Assembly: GCA_003646525.1 (NCBI GenBank)
Contig: QMKU01000008.1
Location: 1-14,001, forward strand
DNA: 14,001 nt
Direction of reading: 5' to 3'
DNA from: Campylobacterota bacterium
GTDB lineage: Bacteria; Campylobacterota; Campylobacteria; Campylobacterales; Sulfurovaceae
Positions 6,862-13,545 of the stretch are shown one piece after another. The notes beneath the pieces were generated by a model. It was not told the origin of the DNA. It did not search any database and saw nothing but the letters and a program-made list of their open reading frames with translations. A program made the translations under genes and the position numbers. How positions within the stretch are numbered: position 1 is the stretch's first letter; every line of letters starts with the position of its first letter.

Positions 6862-6993
6862 AGCTCCTTTTTATTACAATTTATATTTAAAATGATAGCT
6901 ATATTTTCTTAAAATATGACATATTGAGATAATTATATAGACTTCATTTTAAAAGATATACAATTTGATATATTAATTGTATTAATGGCAACA
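6862..6993 (-). promoter_or_regulatory. Promoter and candidate operators of the CI/LexA-like repressor
   Basis: 132 very AT-rich bases between moeA and the repressor gene. On the minus strand a TATAAT within TCTATATAATTATC makes a good -10. Immediately downstream, overlapping the expected transcription start, is the 13-base palindrome AATATGACATATT (6913-6925). A second inverted repeat, TACAATT (6959-6965) with AATTGTA (6975-6981), lies upstream near the -35 region. Their placement fits autoregulation. That the repressor binds them is inference. AT-rich sequence easily gives short palindromes by chance. Confidence 0.45.
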
Positions 6994-8199
6994 TTAGTCA
7001 AGTAGCAAAACACTGATCTTCTCTCCTGCCTCCTTACTGAGCTCATCTTCAGAAGTAGTGACGAGTGCGACATCACCCAACATATTGGTTAGTATCGCAC
7101 TTGAGCCTACTTTTTTATCAACAAAATCAACAAAAAACTCTCCCTCTATCAAAGAGAGGTTGCAGGCTGTAAATTCTGCTTTTTTGGCTCGCTTGACAAA
7201 AGGTTCTTTGAGTGTTGCACTGATCTTTCGCAATGGGCACTTCCCCTGCTGAAGCTTAGCAATCAGTGGCACAACATAAAGTAGCGCCGTCACAGTAGAA
7301 GAGTAAGCAAATCCTGGAAGTCCAATGATAAATTTATCACCCTTTCTCGCCAACATAATATGCTGTCCTGGCTTGACACGCACCCCCTTGAAGATGACAT
7401 CACACCCCACTTCACGAATCACATCTTTGACAAAGTCAAAATCACCGACACTCACACCCCCTGTCGTCACCACGATATCACTTTGAGCCAAAGCATCTGA
7501 TATTGCAGTTGTAATACTCTCTTTGTCATCTTTGACACAACCAAGCTGCATAGGGATACCGTCATATTTCTTGACAATCGCTTCAAGTATATAATTGTTG
7601 GAACTTCGGATCTGTGCATCATTGGTTTGCGCTTCACCGAGTTCAAGCAGTTCGCTACCTGTAGAGAGAATCGACACGGTTGGCTTCTCAAAAACTAGAG
7701 GGGTCACGATATTGAGACTTGCCATTACGCCAATCTGTGCGATATCTATCTTTGTCCCCTTGGAGATCAGAAGGTCTCCTTGGGCATAATTCTCACCGAC
7801 GGCACGCACAGAAAAGCCATGAGTAACCTCATCATCGATGATGACTACATCACCCTCTACACTAACATATTCGATAGGGATCAGTGTATCGCTACCCACT
7901 GGCATCAGTGATCCAGTAAATGTTTTAATACAAGATCCCACCGTTACTTTATCATTCAGATCAGAACCTGCTGGATTGATACTTGACAATTTCAATCGAC
8001 CTAGTTTTATATCTTCAAAGCGAAAAGCATACCCATCCATCGCTGATGTGGGATACTCTGGAGAGTTATGATTGGCTACAATATCTTCTGCGAGAATATA
8101 ACCCAATGCATCACAAAGATAAAGTTTTTTTGTTCTGTAAGAGTCAATCCTCAATTCATGAATGATCTCAATCGATTCGTCAAAGTGCATAAATGCCAT
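6994..8199 (-). CDS. moeA: Molybdopterin molybdotransferase MoeA
   Basis: 401 residues, the usual size. MoeA inserts molybdate into adenylated molybdopterin in the cytoplasm, the last step for molybdenum cofactor. Conserved blocks are SPEYPTSAMDGYAFR (about 46-60, D55), FTGSLMPVGSDTLIP (94-108), VRAVGENYAQGD (121-132), the MoCF-binding core SILSTGSELLELG (about 167-179) and DIVVTTGGVSVGDFDFVKDV (231-250). The usual GLPGNPVS motif reads GLPGFAYS here (about 293-300), a change that may be lineage-typical, since the rest of the domain is intact. It is the third gene of a moaD-moaE-moeA operon, 13 bases after moaE. Campylobacterota use the cofactor in nitrate reductase, formate dehydrogenase and similar respiratory enzymes. 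Confidence 0.95.
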   Translation of the reverse strand: MAFMHFDESIEIIHELRIDSYRTKKLYLCDALGYILAEDIVANHNSPEYPTSAMDGYAFRFEDIKLGRLKLSSINPAGSDLNDKVTVGSCIKTFTGSLMPVGSDTLIPIEYVSVEGDVVIIDDEVTHGFSVRAVGENYAQGDLLISKGTKIDIAQIGVMASLNIVTPLVFEKPTVSILSTGSELLELGEAQTNDAQIRSSNNYILEAIVKKYDGIPMQLGCVKDDKESITTAISDALAQSDIVVTTGGVSVGDFDFVKDVIREVGCDVIFKGVRVKPGQHIMLARKGDKFIIGLPGFAYSSTVTALLYVVPLIAKLQQGKCPLRKISATLKEPFVKRAKKAEFTACNLSLIEGEFFVDFVDKKVGSSAILTNMLGDVALVTTSEDELSKEAGEKISVLLLD

Positions 8200-8212
8200 A
8201 TTTTTATCCTTC

Positions 8213-8656
8213 TTAATTGCTTTGTGCTAGCAGTCCAGCACCATCCATCGATGTACTTCGATCAGCTGCGTAAATCCTCTTTCCATCGATGACATCATAT
8301 TTCCAGATAGGTGCATTGGCTTTGAAATCCTCTACGAAAAGATCGATCAACTCCAGTGCTACGCGTCGTTTGGGGGAAAAAACAGCAGAAATATAAGAAG
8401 ATGTATGCACTGGCACATCTCCGATTGCATGAGCCATTTTGACAATGGCACCTCTTTCGGCTGCTCTCTTTTGCCACTCATCAAACCAAGCTTGCAGAAT
8501 CGGCTCATAGATATCAAAACTCAATGCCTCTATCCCATCTTCTGCTCGTATTGTACCAACGAAAGGGATGTAAGCACCATAATTGGATGAAGATTGTTCA
8601 TCCAGCCATCTTCCGAATATTGCCTTGACATCCAATGACCCTTGATAAAGCTCCAT
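8213..8656 (-). CDS. moaE: Molybdopterin synthase catalytic subunit MoaE
   Basis: 147 residues, about the length of E. coli MoaE. It is the large subunit that transfers sulfur from MoaD thiocarboxylate to cyclic pyranopterin monophosphate, giving molybdopterin. Family features seen are GAYIPFVGTIRAEDGIEALSFDIYEPIL (about 27-54), the strand VKMAHAIGDVPVHTSSYISAVFSPKRR (about 72-98) with the conserved Arg pair, and the active-site segment FKANAPIWKYDVIDGKRIY (about 110-128), which carries both catalytic-type lysines. Only three bases separate it from moaD, as expected for subunits made in equal amounts. Confidence 0.95.
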   Translation of the reverse strand: MELYQGSLDVKAIFGRWLDEQSSSNYGAYIPFVGTIRAEDGIEALSFDIYEPILQAWFDEWQKRAAERGAIVKMAHAIGDVPVHTSSYISAVFSPKRRVALELIDLFVEDFKANAPIWKYDVIDGKRIYAADRSTSMDGAGLLAQSN

Positions 8657-8659
8657 CTA

Positions 8660-8881
8660 CTATCCTCCACATACAGGAGGAAGAATCGTAATTTTGTCAC
8701 CTGCTTTTAATGGTGTATCCAAATCATTTATCATCATGTCATTCAAAGCAACGGCACATTTTGGAAGCCAATCAGCAAGTGCTTCATTTTGCTGTAACAA
8801 ATCCGACACTTCCCTGAGTGTAGCTGCATCTATCTCAAGAGGTTTTTTACCGATGGGTCCTAGGAATTCTACTCTTATCAT
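8660..8881 (-). CDS. moaD: Molybdopterin synthase sulfur carrier subunit MoaD
   Basis: 73 residues with a ubiquitin-like beta-grasp fold: a start MIRVEFLGPIG, the middle PKCAVALNDMMI, and a C-terminus AGDKITILPPVCGG. The terminal Gly-Gly is essential. It is adenylated (normally by MoeB) and converted to the thiocarboxylate that supplies dithiolene sulfur to MoaE. It is the first gene of the moaDE-moeA operon. The ribosome site is weak (GAGAG close to the ATG), and the -10 lies about 12 bases upstream, so the leader is very short. Confidence 0.94.
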   Translation of the reverse strand: MIRVEFLGPIGKKPLEIDAATLREVSDLLQQNEALADWLPKCAVALNDMMINDLDTPLKAGDKITILPPVCGG

Positions 8882-8977
8882 TTTCTCTCACTTATTATAC
8901 ATTTATTTGTGATTATAAAAGTTCTTCTCTATAATCATGCTTACTTCTGCTATAATTTTATCCAAAAAGGGTTGCGA
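8882..8977. promoter_or_regulatory. Divergent promoter region between moaD and mqnA
   Basis: On the minus strand TATAAT (complement of 8894-8899) should drive moaDE-moeA, with a leader of only several bases. On the plus strand TGCTATAAT (hexamer 8951-8956) is a perfect extended -10; transcription from about 8963 leaves only about 15 bases before GTG 8978. No molybdate or other known operator is evident. Confidence 0.55.
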
Positions 8978-9628
8978 GTGATCTTTGGCTCTATTAGCTA
9001 TCTTAACCTATTGCCTTTTCAGGTTTTTTTGAAGCGCGCTCTCTCTCGCTCACAAATCCAACAATCTATACGATTTAGGAGAGATGTCCCTAGCACAATT
9101 AACCGTGCTTTCAAGAGACGAGACATTAGTGCTGCTTTTATCTCTAGCATCACTTCAAAAAAATGCCACTGTACGGATCTGGGCATTATTGCCAATGGTC
9201 CAGTCTATAGTGTGTTTGTTGTTCCAGGCGAAGATGAGATAGATACCGAATCAGCTACCTCCAATGTGTTAGCAAGAGTCTTGAGGCTGAATGGAAGAGT
9301 CGTCATCGGAGACAAGGCACTACACTCTTTTCTTTCAGGGACAGAGGGTATTGATCTCGCATTACGATGGAAAGAAAAAACGGGTCTTCCCTTTGTCTTT
9401 GCCAGACTTTGCTACAATGGCTATGAAAAACAAATCAGATCATTGGCTTCCGACTTCAGCAGACAGCGTATCAAGATTCCACAATATATCCTCAAAAAAG
9501 AGGCGCAAAAGCGAAATATTTCACCCAAAGAACTCCTCTGGTACCTCAAGCATATCCATTACCGAATGGATCATAAAAGCAAAAAATCACTGAAGCTATT
9601 TTTAAAACTAAGCGCAAAAGTCTCGTAG
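8978..9628 (+). CDS. mqnA: Chorismate dehydratase MqnA (futalosine menaquinone pathway)
   Basis: 216 residues. MqnA removes water from chorismate to give 3-[(1-carboxyvinyl)oxy]benzoate, the first step of the futalosine route to menaquinone, the main respiratory quinone of Campylobacterota. The N-terminus IFGSISYLNLLPFQVF is the family hallmark. RFRRDVPSTINRAFKRRDISAAFISSI and the periplasmic-binding-like block GRVVIGDKALHSFL follow, then LRWKEKTGLPFVFARLCYN. I chose GTG 8978 because AAAGG lies 7 bases upstream and the extended -10 is at 8951-8956. The frame could open at GTG 8909, but that would put the promoter inside the gene. TTG 8972 is a second option. The TAG stop overlaps the first bases of the GTAGGGTG hairpin-rich region, so the exact C-terminus may have been set by that element. 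Confidence 0.88.
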   Translation: MIFGSISYLNLLPFQVFLKRALSRSQIQQSIRFRRDVPSTINRAFKRRDISAAFISSITSKKCHCTDLGIIANGPVYSVFVVPGEDEIDTESATSNVLARVLRLNGRVVIGDKALHSFLSGTEGIDLALRWKEKTGLPFVFARLCYNGYEKQIRSLASDFSRQRIKIPQYILKKEAQKRNISPKELLWYLKHIHYRMDHKSKKSLKLFLKLSAKVS

Positions 9629-9683
9629 GGTGTTGTCTTTTGACAAGGCTCAACGCCAACGAAACCAGTACGGTAGGGGGCCT

Positions 9684-9725
9684 GTGTTGCAAAATCAACT
9701 CACGAAGTGGGTGGATTTTCAACAC
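9684..9725. repeat. Long imperfect hairpin with GAA loop
   Basis: GTGTTGCAAAATC (9684-9696) pairs with GATTTTCAACAC (9714-9725) with one bulged C. The pairing continues through ACTCAC (9698-9703) and GTGGGT (9707-9712, one G-T pair) to a GAA loop (9704-9706). This gives about 18 pairs with one bulge and one A-G mismatch. The stem is not followed by a T-run on either strand, so it is not a classic terminator. Confidence 0.7.
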
Positions 9726-9761
9726 TTGACCTAGGTTGAGTCGTTGCCATGTTGTAGCCGA

Positions 9762-9817
9762 GGTCAGGTGATTCATGATGCATTCGCTACGCTTCACACA
9801 TCACAAATCACCAGACC
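9762..9817. repeat. Imperfect inverted repeat, 19-base arms
   Basis: GGTCAGGTGATTCATGATG (9762-9780) and CATCACAAATCACCAGACC (9799-9817) pair at 16 of 19 positions around an 18-base loop that carries CGCTACGC. The mismatches are scattered rather than at one end, as expected for an older element that has drifted. Confidence 0.65.
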
Positions 9818-9876
9818 CCTAATAGTCGCCTAAATTCCTTATTTCATTGGCATTGTAATAAGGCTACCCCAAGGTT

Positions 9877-10452
9877 CTATAAGCTTTTGGCATGTTTTAA
9901 TATGCGTGGTAGCGTAATGCCTGTCTGGTTCTGGTACTTTCCTTTGCGATCACTATAGGTGGTCTCACACTGTTCATCACCCTGCAAGAATAATACTTGG
10001 GCAATTCCCTCATTGGCATAGATCTTGGCAGGTAGTGGTGTCGTATTTGATATCTCTATCGTAATATGCCCTTCAAATCCAGGTTCAAAGGGTGTCACAT
10101 TGACGATAATTCCACAACGAGCATAAGTACTTTTGCCTAGACAAATTGCCAGTGTATCGCTGGGCATCTTGAAGTATTCAATAGTTCTCGCAAGTGCAAA
10201 TGAGTTGGGTGGAACGATACAGACATCACCTTCAAAGTCAACGACATTGTCAGGCTCAAAATCTTTGGGGTCTATCACGGTAGAGTTGACATTGGTAAAA
10301 ATCTTAAATTCATTACTCACGCGAATATCATAACCATAACTACTCAATCCATAACTCACGACACCTTCACCAACCAATCCTTCACAAAAAGGCGTAATCA
10401 TCGCTTCGTTGAGTGATTTTTCTCGTATCCATTTATCTGATTTTAATCCCAT
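9877..10452 (-). CDS. dcd: dCTP deaminase
   Basis: 191 residues, close to E. coli Dcd (193). It deaminates dCTP to dUTP, which feeds dTMP synthesis, and forms a homotrimer in the cytoplasm. Family features seen are [17 protein letters not shown] (about 33-49), [20 protein letters not shown] (about 78-97), [10 protein letters not shown] (106-115) with the conserved Ser and Arg, and [15 protein letters not shown] (122-136), where E133 is the probable catalytic glutamate. The C-terminal [14 protein letters not shown] also fits. The start ATG 10450-10452 is 7 bases after the gltX stop; AAAAGGA within the end of gltX serves as ribosome site, so the two are co-transcribed. The uridylate-producing deaminase cannot be told from a bifunctional deaminase-dUTPase with certainty. 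Confidence 0.94.
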   Translation of the reverse strand: MGLKSDKWIREKSLNEAMITPFCEGLVGEGVVSYGLSSYGYDIRVSNEFKIFTNVNSTVIDPKDFEPDNVVDFEGDVCIVPPNSFALARTIEYFKMPSDTLAICLGKSTYARCGIIVNVTPFEPGFEGHITIEISNTTPLPAKIYANEGIAQVLFLQGDEQCETTYSDRKGKYQNQTGITLPRILKHAKSL

Positions 10453-10459
10453 TCTCTTA

Positions 10460-11854
10460 CTATCCTTTTTCTATAAAAGAAACGGCTTTCTCTATGCGAT
10501 CCACTGTTTCATCTACGCCGATAATCGCCATGATTTCATCCATTCCTGAGCCTTTCATCGACCCAAGCAGGCTGACCCTCAAGGGTTGTGCAATTTTTCC
10601 AAACCCAATCCCTTGTCTCTCCACGAACTTCTCTAGTACGGCGTGATACTCTGCTGGGAAATGCAACTCTCCCTTCCACTCTTTTAGCATATTTGCAAAA
10701 GATCTTAAATTTTCAGCTGCTTCACCTTTGAATGCTTTTTTTGCTGCTTTGACATCGTACTCTTCGGGGGCGCTTACGATCAACTTGATCTGAGTGGCAA
10801 GCTCTACGAGTGTTTTGCCTCGCTCTTTTGTCGCATCCAGAAGCATCTCTCGCTTGTCATGATCCTCTATCCATACTCCATGTGCTGTCAGTTTGGCTGC
10901 CAATGCTTCATTGGGCATATTTTTGATATAGTGCGCATTGAGCCAGAGCAGTTTGTCTAGATTGTAACTCGATGCGCTCTTGTTGATATCTTTGGGGTCG
11001 AAGAGGGCGATCATCTCTTCAACCGAAAAGATCTCCTGATCACCATAGCTCCAGCCCAAACGAACCAAAAAGTTGAGAAGTGCTTCTGGAAGAAAACCAA
11101 GCTTTTGATACTCCATCACATCTGTAGCACCATCTCTCTTGGAGAGTTTTTTGCCTTGTTCATTATTGATCATCGCAACATGATAGAACTTTGGAAGCTT
11201 GAAACCTAAAGCCTCATAGACAACTATCTGTTTGGGTGTATTATAGAGATGGTCATCCCCTCGAATAACTTCCGTCAAGCCCATCAGAGCATCATCGATC
11301 GCCACAACGAAATTATAGGTAGGTGCCCCATCACTTCTGGCAATGATAAAATCATCCACCTCATTCGCAGAGATGCATATCTCACCTTTGACACCATCTT
11401 CAAAGATAATATCTCCTTCCTGTGGTGCTTTGATACGAATAACTGGATTGATACCTTCGGGTGGAACTCCGTCAAAGTCACGATATCGACCATCGTAACG
11501 AGGACGCTCTTTACGAGCCATCTGCCCTTCACGCAGTGCATCCAGCTCTTCTCTGCTCATATAGCACTTGTAAGCCTTGCCTTCCTTGAGAAGTTGATCG
11601 ATATACTGCTTGTAGAGATCAAATCGCTTCGACTGATATACCACTTCGCCGTCATAATCAAGCCCCACCCAGTCAAATGCTTGGATGATTGCCTTCAGTG
11701 CTTCTTGTGAATTACGAGAAATATCAGTATCTTCGATACGAAGTAGAAATTTCCCCTGCTGATGACGCGCCGCCAACCAAGAGAAAAGTGCGGTACGAAG
11801 CCCGCCAATATGAAGATAGCCTGTAGGAGATGGTGCAAAACGAGTAACTGTCAT
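10460..11854 (-). CDS. gltX: Glutamyl-tRNA synthetase
   Basis: 464 residues, the normal bacterial length; class I synthetase that charges tRNA with glutamate. The HIGH motif is H15-I-G-G in [19 protein letters not shown], and KMSKS is KLSKR (236-240) in [10 protein letters not shown]. The glutamate-binding segment [28 protein letters not shown] (about 185-212) and a C-terminal anticodon-binding helical domain follow. Campylobacterota usually carry two gltX genes: one enzyme charges tRNA-Glu, and the other mis-charges tRNA-Gln for later amidation by GatCAB. Which copy this is cannot be decided here. TATAAT on the minus strand (complement of 11892-11897) and AAGG before the ATG support the start at 11854. 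Confidence 0.96.
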   Translation of the reverse strand: MTVTRFAPSPTGYLHIGGLRTALFSWLAARHQQGKFLLRIEDTDISRNSQEALKAIIQAFDWVGLDYDGEVVYQSKRFDLYKQYIDQLLKEGKAYKCYMSREELDALREGQMARKERPRYDGRYRDFDGVPPEGINPVIRIKAPQEGDIIFEDGVKGEICISANEVDDFIIARSDGAPTYNFVVAIDDALMGLTEVIRGDDHLYNTPKQIVVYEALGFKLPKFYHVAMINNEQGKKLSKRDGATDVMEYQKLGFLPEALLNFLVRLGWSYGDQEIFSVEEMIALFDPKDINKSASSYNLDKLLWLNAHYIKNMPNEALAAKLTAHGVWIEDHDKREMLLDATKERGKTLVELATQIKLIVSAPEEYDVKAAKKAFKGEAAENLRSFANMLKEWKGELHFPAEYHAVLEKFVERQGIGFGKIAQPLRVSLLGSMKGSGMDEIMAIIGVDETVDRIEKAVSFIEKG

Positions 11855-11891
11855 AGTAAACCTTAAATAGTATTTGTGAAAAAATTGGGAA

Positions 11892-11897
11892 ATTATA
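11892..11897 (-). promoter_or_regulatory. -10 element of the gltX-dcd operon
   Basis: TATAAT on the minus strand, about 37 bases before the gltX ATG, with AAGG just ahead of the start codon. The expected transcription start is near 11885. No convincing -35 box is seen. Confidence 0.5.
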
Positions 11898-11917
11898 GTT
11901 TATAAAATATAAGGGGA

Positions 11918-11940
11918 GGAGAAGTGTATGTTTCTTCTCC
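11918..11940 (-). terminator. Hairpin terminator after the comEA-like gene
   Basis: GGAGAAG (11918-11924) and CTTCTCC (11934-11940) form a perfect 7-bp stem with a 9-base loop, starting 9 bases after the comEA-like stop codon. On the minus strand it is followed by a T-rich stretch (TCCCCTTATATTTT), so it probably ends that transcript before the gltX promoter. The T-run is interrupted, so termination may be partial. Confidence 0.55.
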
Positions 11941-11949
11941 GGGAATAAA

Positions 11950-12234
11950 TTATTTCTTCTCTTTTTTTGCAGATTTTTTATTTTTTTTAACTTTAACATC
12001 ATCTTTAATATTCTTGACCAGAGCAGGACCTACTCCATTGACAGCTTCAATATCTTCATATTTTTTAAATCGCTCTTTTTTTCGTACTTTGATAATTGCA
12101 TCTGCTTTTGCATTGCCAATACCTTTGATTTGCATCAGCTCTTCTTTGGAAGCCTTATTGACTTCATTGATCGACATACCAAATGCCACAGTTACACCAA
12201 AAATCAACACCATTGCTAATACTTTTTTAAACAT
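11950..12234 (-). CDS. ComEA-like helix-hairpin-helix DNA-binding protein
   Basis: 94 residues. A signal peptide or membrane anchor (MFKKVLAMVLIFGVTVAFGM, about 1-20) is followed by two helix-hairpin-helix motifs: INEVNKASKEELMQIKGIGNAKADAII (22-48) and FKKYEDIEAVNGVGPALVKNI (about 56-76), each with the G-I/V-G turn that contacts the DNA backbone. A very basic tail (VKVKKNKKSAKKEKK) ends it. This is the pattern of ComEA, which binds incoming double-stranded DNA outside the inner membrane during natural transformation. Campylobacterota often have only this short form. AAGGA precedes the ATG. A general periplasmic DNA-binding role without uptake cannot be excluded. Confidence 0.85.
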   Translation of the reverse strand: MFKKVLAMVLIFGVTVAFGMSINEVNKASKEELMQIKGIGNAKADAIIKVRKKERFKKYEDIEAVNGVGPALVKNIKDDVKVKKNKKSAKKEKK

Positions 12235-12401
12235 ATCTCTATCCTTTTTGTTATAATTTAAAAAAGTATATCGTATCTTCTCTTAATCCCTTGTGGAATA
12301 GGATGAGAAATAGCTAGCCCTACCATACATCAGGAATATATTTTCCAAATAAATGATCTTGAAGCCAATTATGATAAAATATTTTTCTAAAAAGGAGTCT
12401 C
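12235..12401 (+). promoter_or_regulatory. Divergent upstream region of the comEA-like and WecA-like genes
   Basis: 167 bases, no gene. TATGATAAAAT (12370-12380) is a likely -10 for the plus-strand transferase gene, followed by AAGGAG (12392-12397) four bases before its ATG. On the minus strand AAGGA precedes the comEA-like start, with an AT-rich TTATAA stretch upstream as a possible -10. No other structure is evident. Confidence 0.4.
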
Positions 12402-13412
12402 ATGCAAAAAATAGTATTGATCAGCTTAGGTGTCTTTGTCGTTTCACTCATCCTCCAGTATATTATCCTATATTTCTCCCGTCGTTATCACTTTTTTATC
12501 GACTCTCCTTCGGATGATAAGCCTCAAGGCTTTCATGACGATGATACTCCACGATCTGGTGGAGTAGGTATCGCGGTCGCACTACTTTTCTTTTTGCCAA
12601 CTCCATTGGGGTGGAAACTTTTTCTATCTCTTCTATTTGCATTTCTCAGTGGAGTTTTTGAAGATTTTCACCACTCCATCAAGGCAACAACCCGTCTTTT
12701 TCTACAATTTATTGCAGCCTCTTCTGCTGTTTTTTTGATTCATGCCGTTGTTACCTATTTTGGTTTTCATATTACTGTCCCATATTTTATTGGTGTAGCT
12801 ATAAGTATTGTAGCCATTATAGGTATGATGAATGCAATCAATTTTATCGATGGATTCAATGGTCTTGCATCAGGCGTAGTGTTACTGATGTTGCTTGCAT
12901 TTGGCATAGTCGCCTATAGGGTGGGAAATTCTGATATTGTCTATATTGTCGCTATTATCTTTGCTGCACTGTTTGCTTTTTTTCTTTTCAACTTTCCCCG
13001 AGGAAAGATTTTTTTAGGTGATGGAGGAGCCTATCTCTTAGGTGCCTCAGTTGCTATCATTGGGATTTTTCTTGGAGGGGCTTATAATGTGATCAGTCCT
13101 TGGTTTGTACTTGCCGTACTCATCTATCCCGTCTGGGAAGTTCTCTTTTCAATTTACCGTAAACTTTCACTAGGCCACTCTCCCCTCAAGCCAGACGGTC
13201 TTCATCTGCACATGCTAATCTATAAACATATCACACACAACAATCCATTGACTTCTCTACTCATTATCACAGGAGTTGCTCCCTTTATCCTCGTACCTAC
13301 ACTCTATGCTGGAGTCTCATACGCTAACTTTTTAACGACGGTGTTTTTTATCGTGCTCTATCAACTTCTCTATCGCTACCTCTCAAAAAAAGAGGTTCAA
13401 TCTAAGGAATAG
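12402..13412 (+). CDS. WecA/MraY-family polyprenyl-phosphate sugar-1-phosphate transferase
   Basis: 336 residues, very hydrophobic, with about ten or eleven membrane segments. Enzymes of this family move a HexNAc-1-phosphate from a UDP-sugar to undecaprenyl phosphate and so start a lipid-linked glycan. Motifs are DDTPRSGGVG (47-56, substrate loop), GVFEDFHHSIKATTRLFLQF (84-103) with E87-D88 where many members have Asp-Asp, NAINFIDGFNGLASG (144-158), GKIFLGDGGAYLLG (201-214) and the HxH segment DGLHLHMLIY (265-274). The last favours the WecA/WbpL group over MraY, as does the Arg-containing DTPRSGG loop. It is monocistronic as far as seen, convergent with the pglB-like gene downstream. It may start O-antigen, capsule or N-glycan synthesis. 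The sugar is not known. Confidence 0.88.
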   Translation: MQKIVLISLGVFVVSLILQYIILYFSRRYHFFIDSPSDDKPQGFHDDDTPRSGGVGIAVALLFFLPTPLGWKLFLSLLFAFLSGVFEDFHHSIKATTRLFLQFIAASSAVFLIHAVVTYFGFHITVPYFIGVAISIVAIIGMMNAINFIDGFNGLASGVVLLMLLAFGIVAYRVGNSDIVYIVAIIFAALFAFFLFNFPRGKIFLGDGGAYLLGASVAIIGIFLGGAYNVISPWFVLAVLIYPVWEVLFSIYRKLSLGHSPLKPDGLHLHMLIYKHITHNNPLTSLLIITGVAPFILVPTLYAGVSYANFLTTVFFIVLYQLLYRYLSKKEVQSKE

Positions 13413-13442
13413 AACAGAAATAGCTCCCAAATGTTAAGCATT

Positions 13443-13493
13443 TTGGAGTAGGGACTTCAGTCCCATCAGACGAGACTGAAGTCCCTACTCCAA
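13443..13493. repeat. Perfect 20-bp inverted repeat with GGGACTTCAGTCCC core (REP-like)
   Basis: Left arm 13443-13462 and right arm 13474-13493 are exact inverted copies over 20 bases, with an 11-base loop between. Inside the left arm, GGGACTTCAGTCCC can itself fold (GGGACT/AGTCCC, TC loop). I recognise GGGACT...AGTCCC as the core of many REP-type intergenic repeats mobilised by IS200-like transposases. It sits between two convergent genes, where it would form a hairpin in both transcripts and could act as a bidirectional terminator. No adjacent T-run is seen. Confidence 0.85.
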
Positions 13494-13545
13494 GTATCTA
13501 TTATTTGGTATTATTAAACTGTAGTTCCTAACTAGTACAATTCAA

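Larger units (their letters stand above)
9629..9876. repeat. Gene-free stretch filled with inverted repeats between mqnA and dcd
   Basis: 248 bases with no supportable gene between two convergent genes, and visibly richer in GC than the surroundings. Several hairpins can be drawn: TTGTC/GACAA with a TTTT loop (9633-9646); GGCTCAAC (9647-9654) with GTTGAGTC (9735-9742), one G-T pair; the long hairpin 9684-9725; and the hairpin 9762-9817. The second encloses the third, which suggests one folded unit. The region begins with GTAGGGTG overlapping the mqnA stop. It may be a small non-autonomous repeat element, a structured RNA, or a complex terminator. Confidence 0.55.

Noticed and set aside
8909..8977. 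Longer mqnA start at GTG 8909 adding 23 residues
   Set aside because: The extra residues (MIIKVLLYNHAYFCYNF...) do not look like MqnA, and a strong extended -10 promoter lies inside them.
9546..9797. 83-residue minus-strand frame in the hairpin region
   Set aside because: It overlaps the mqnA 3' end and inverted repeats, has low-complexity composition and resembles no family I know.
11249..11710. 153-residue plus-strand frame inside gltX
   Set aside because: Antisense to the conserved catalytic region of glutamyl-tRNA synthetase; a shadow frame.
12402..13412. Loss of catalytic aspartate (E87-D88 instead of Asp-Asp) in the WecA-like protein as a sign of inactivity
   Set aside because: Glu-Asp at this place is seen in many bacterial members of the family, and the other motifs are intact.
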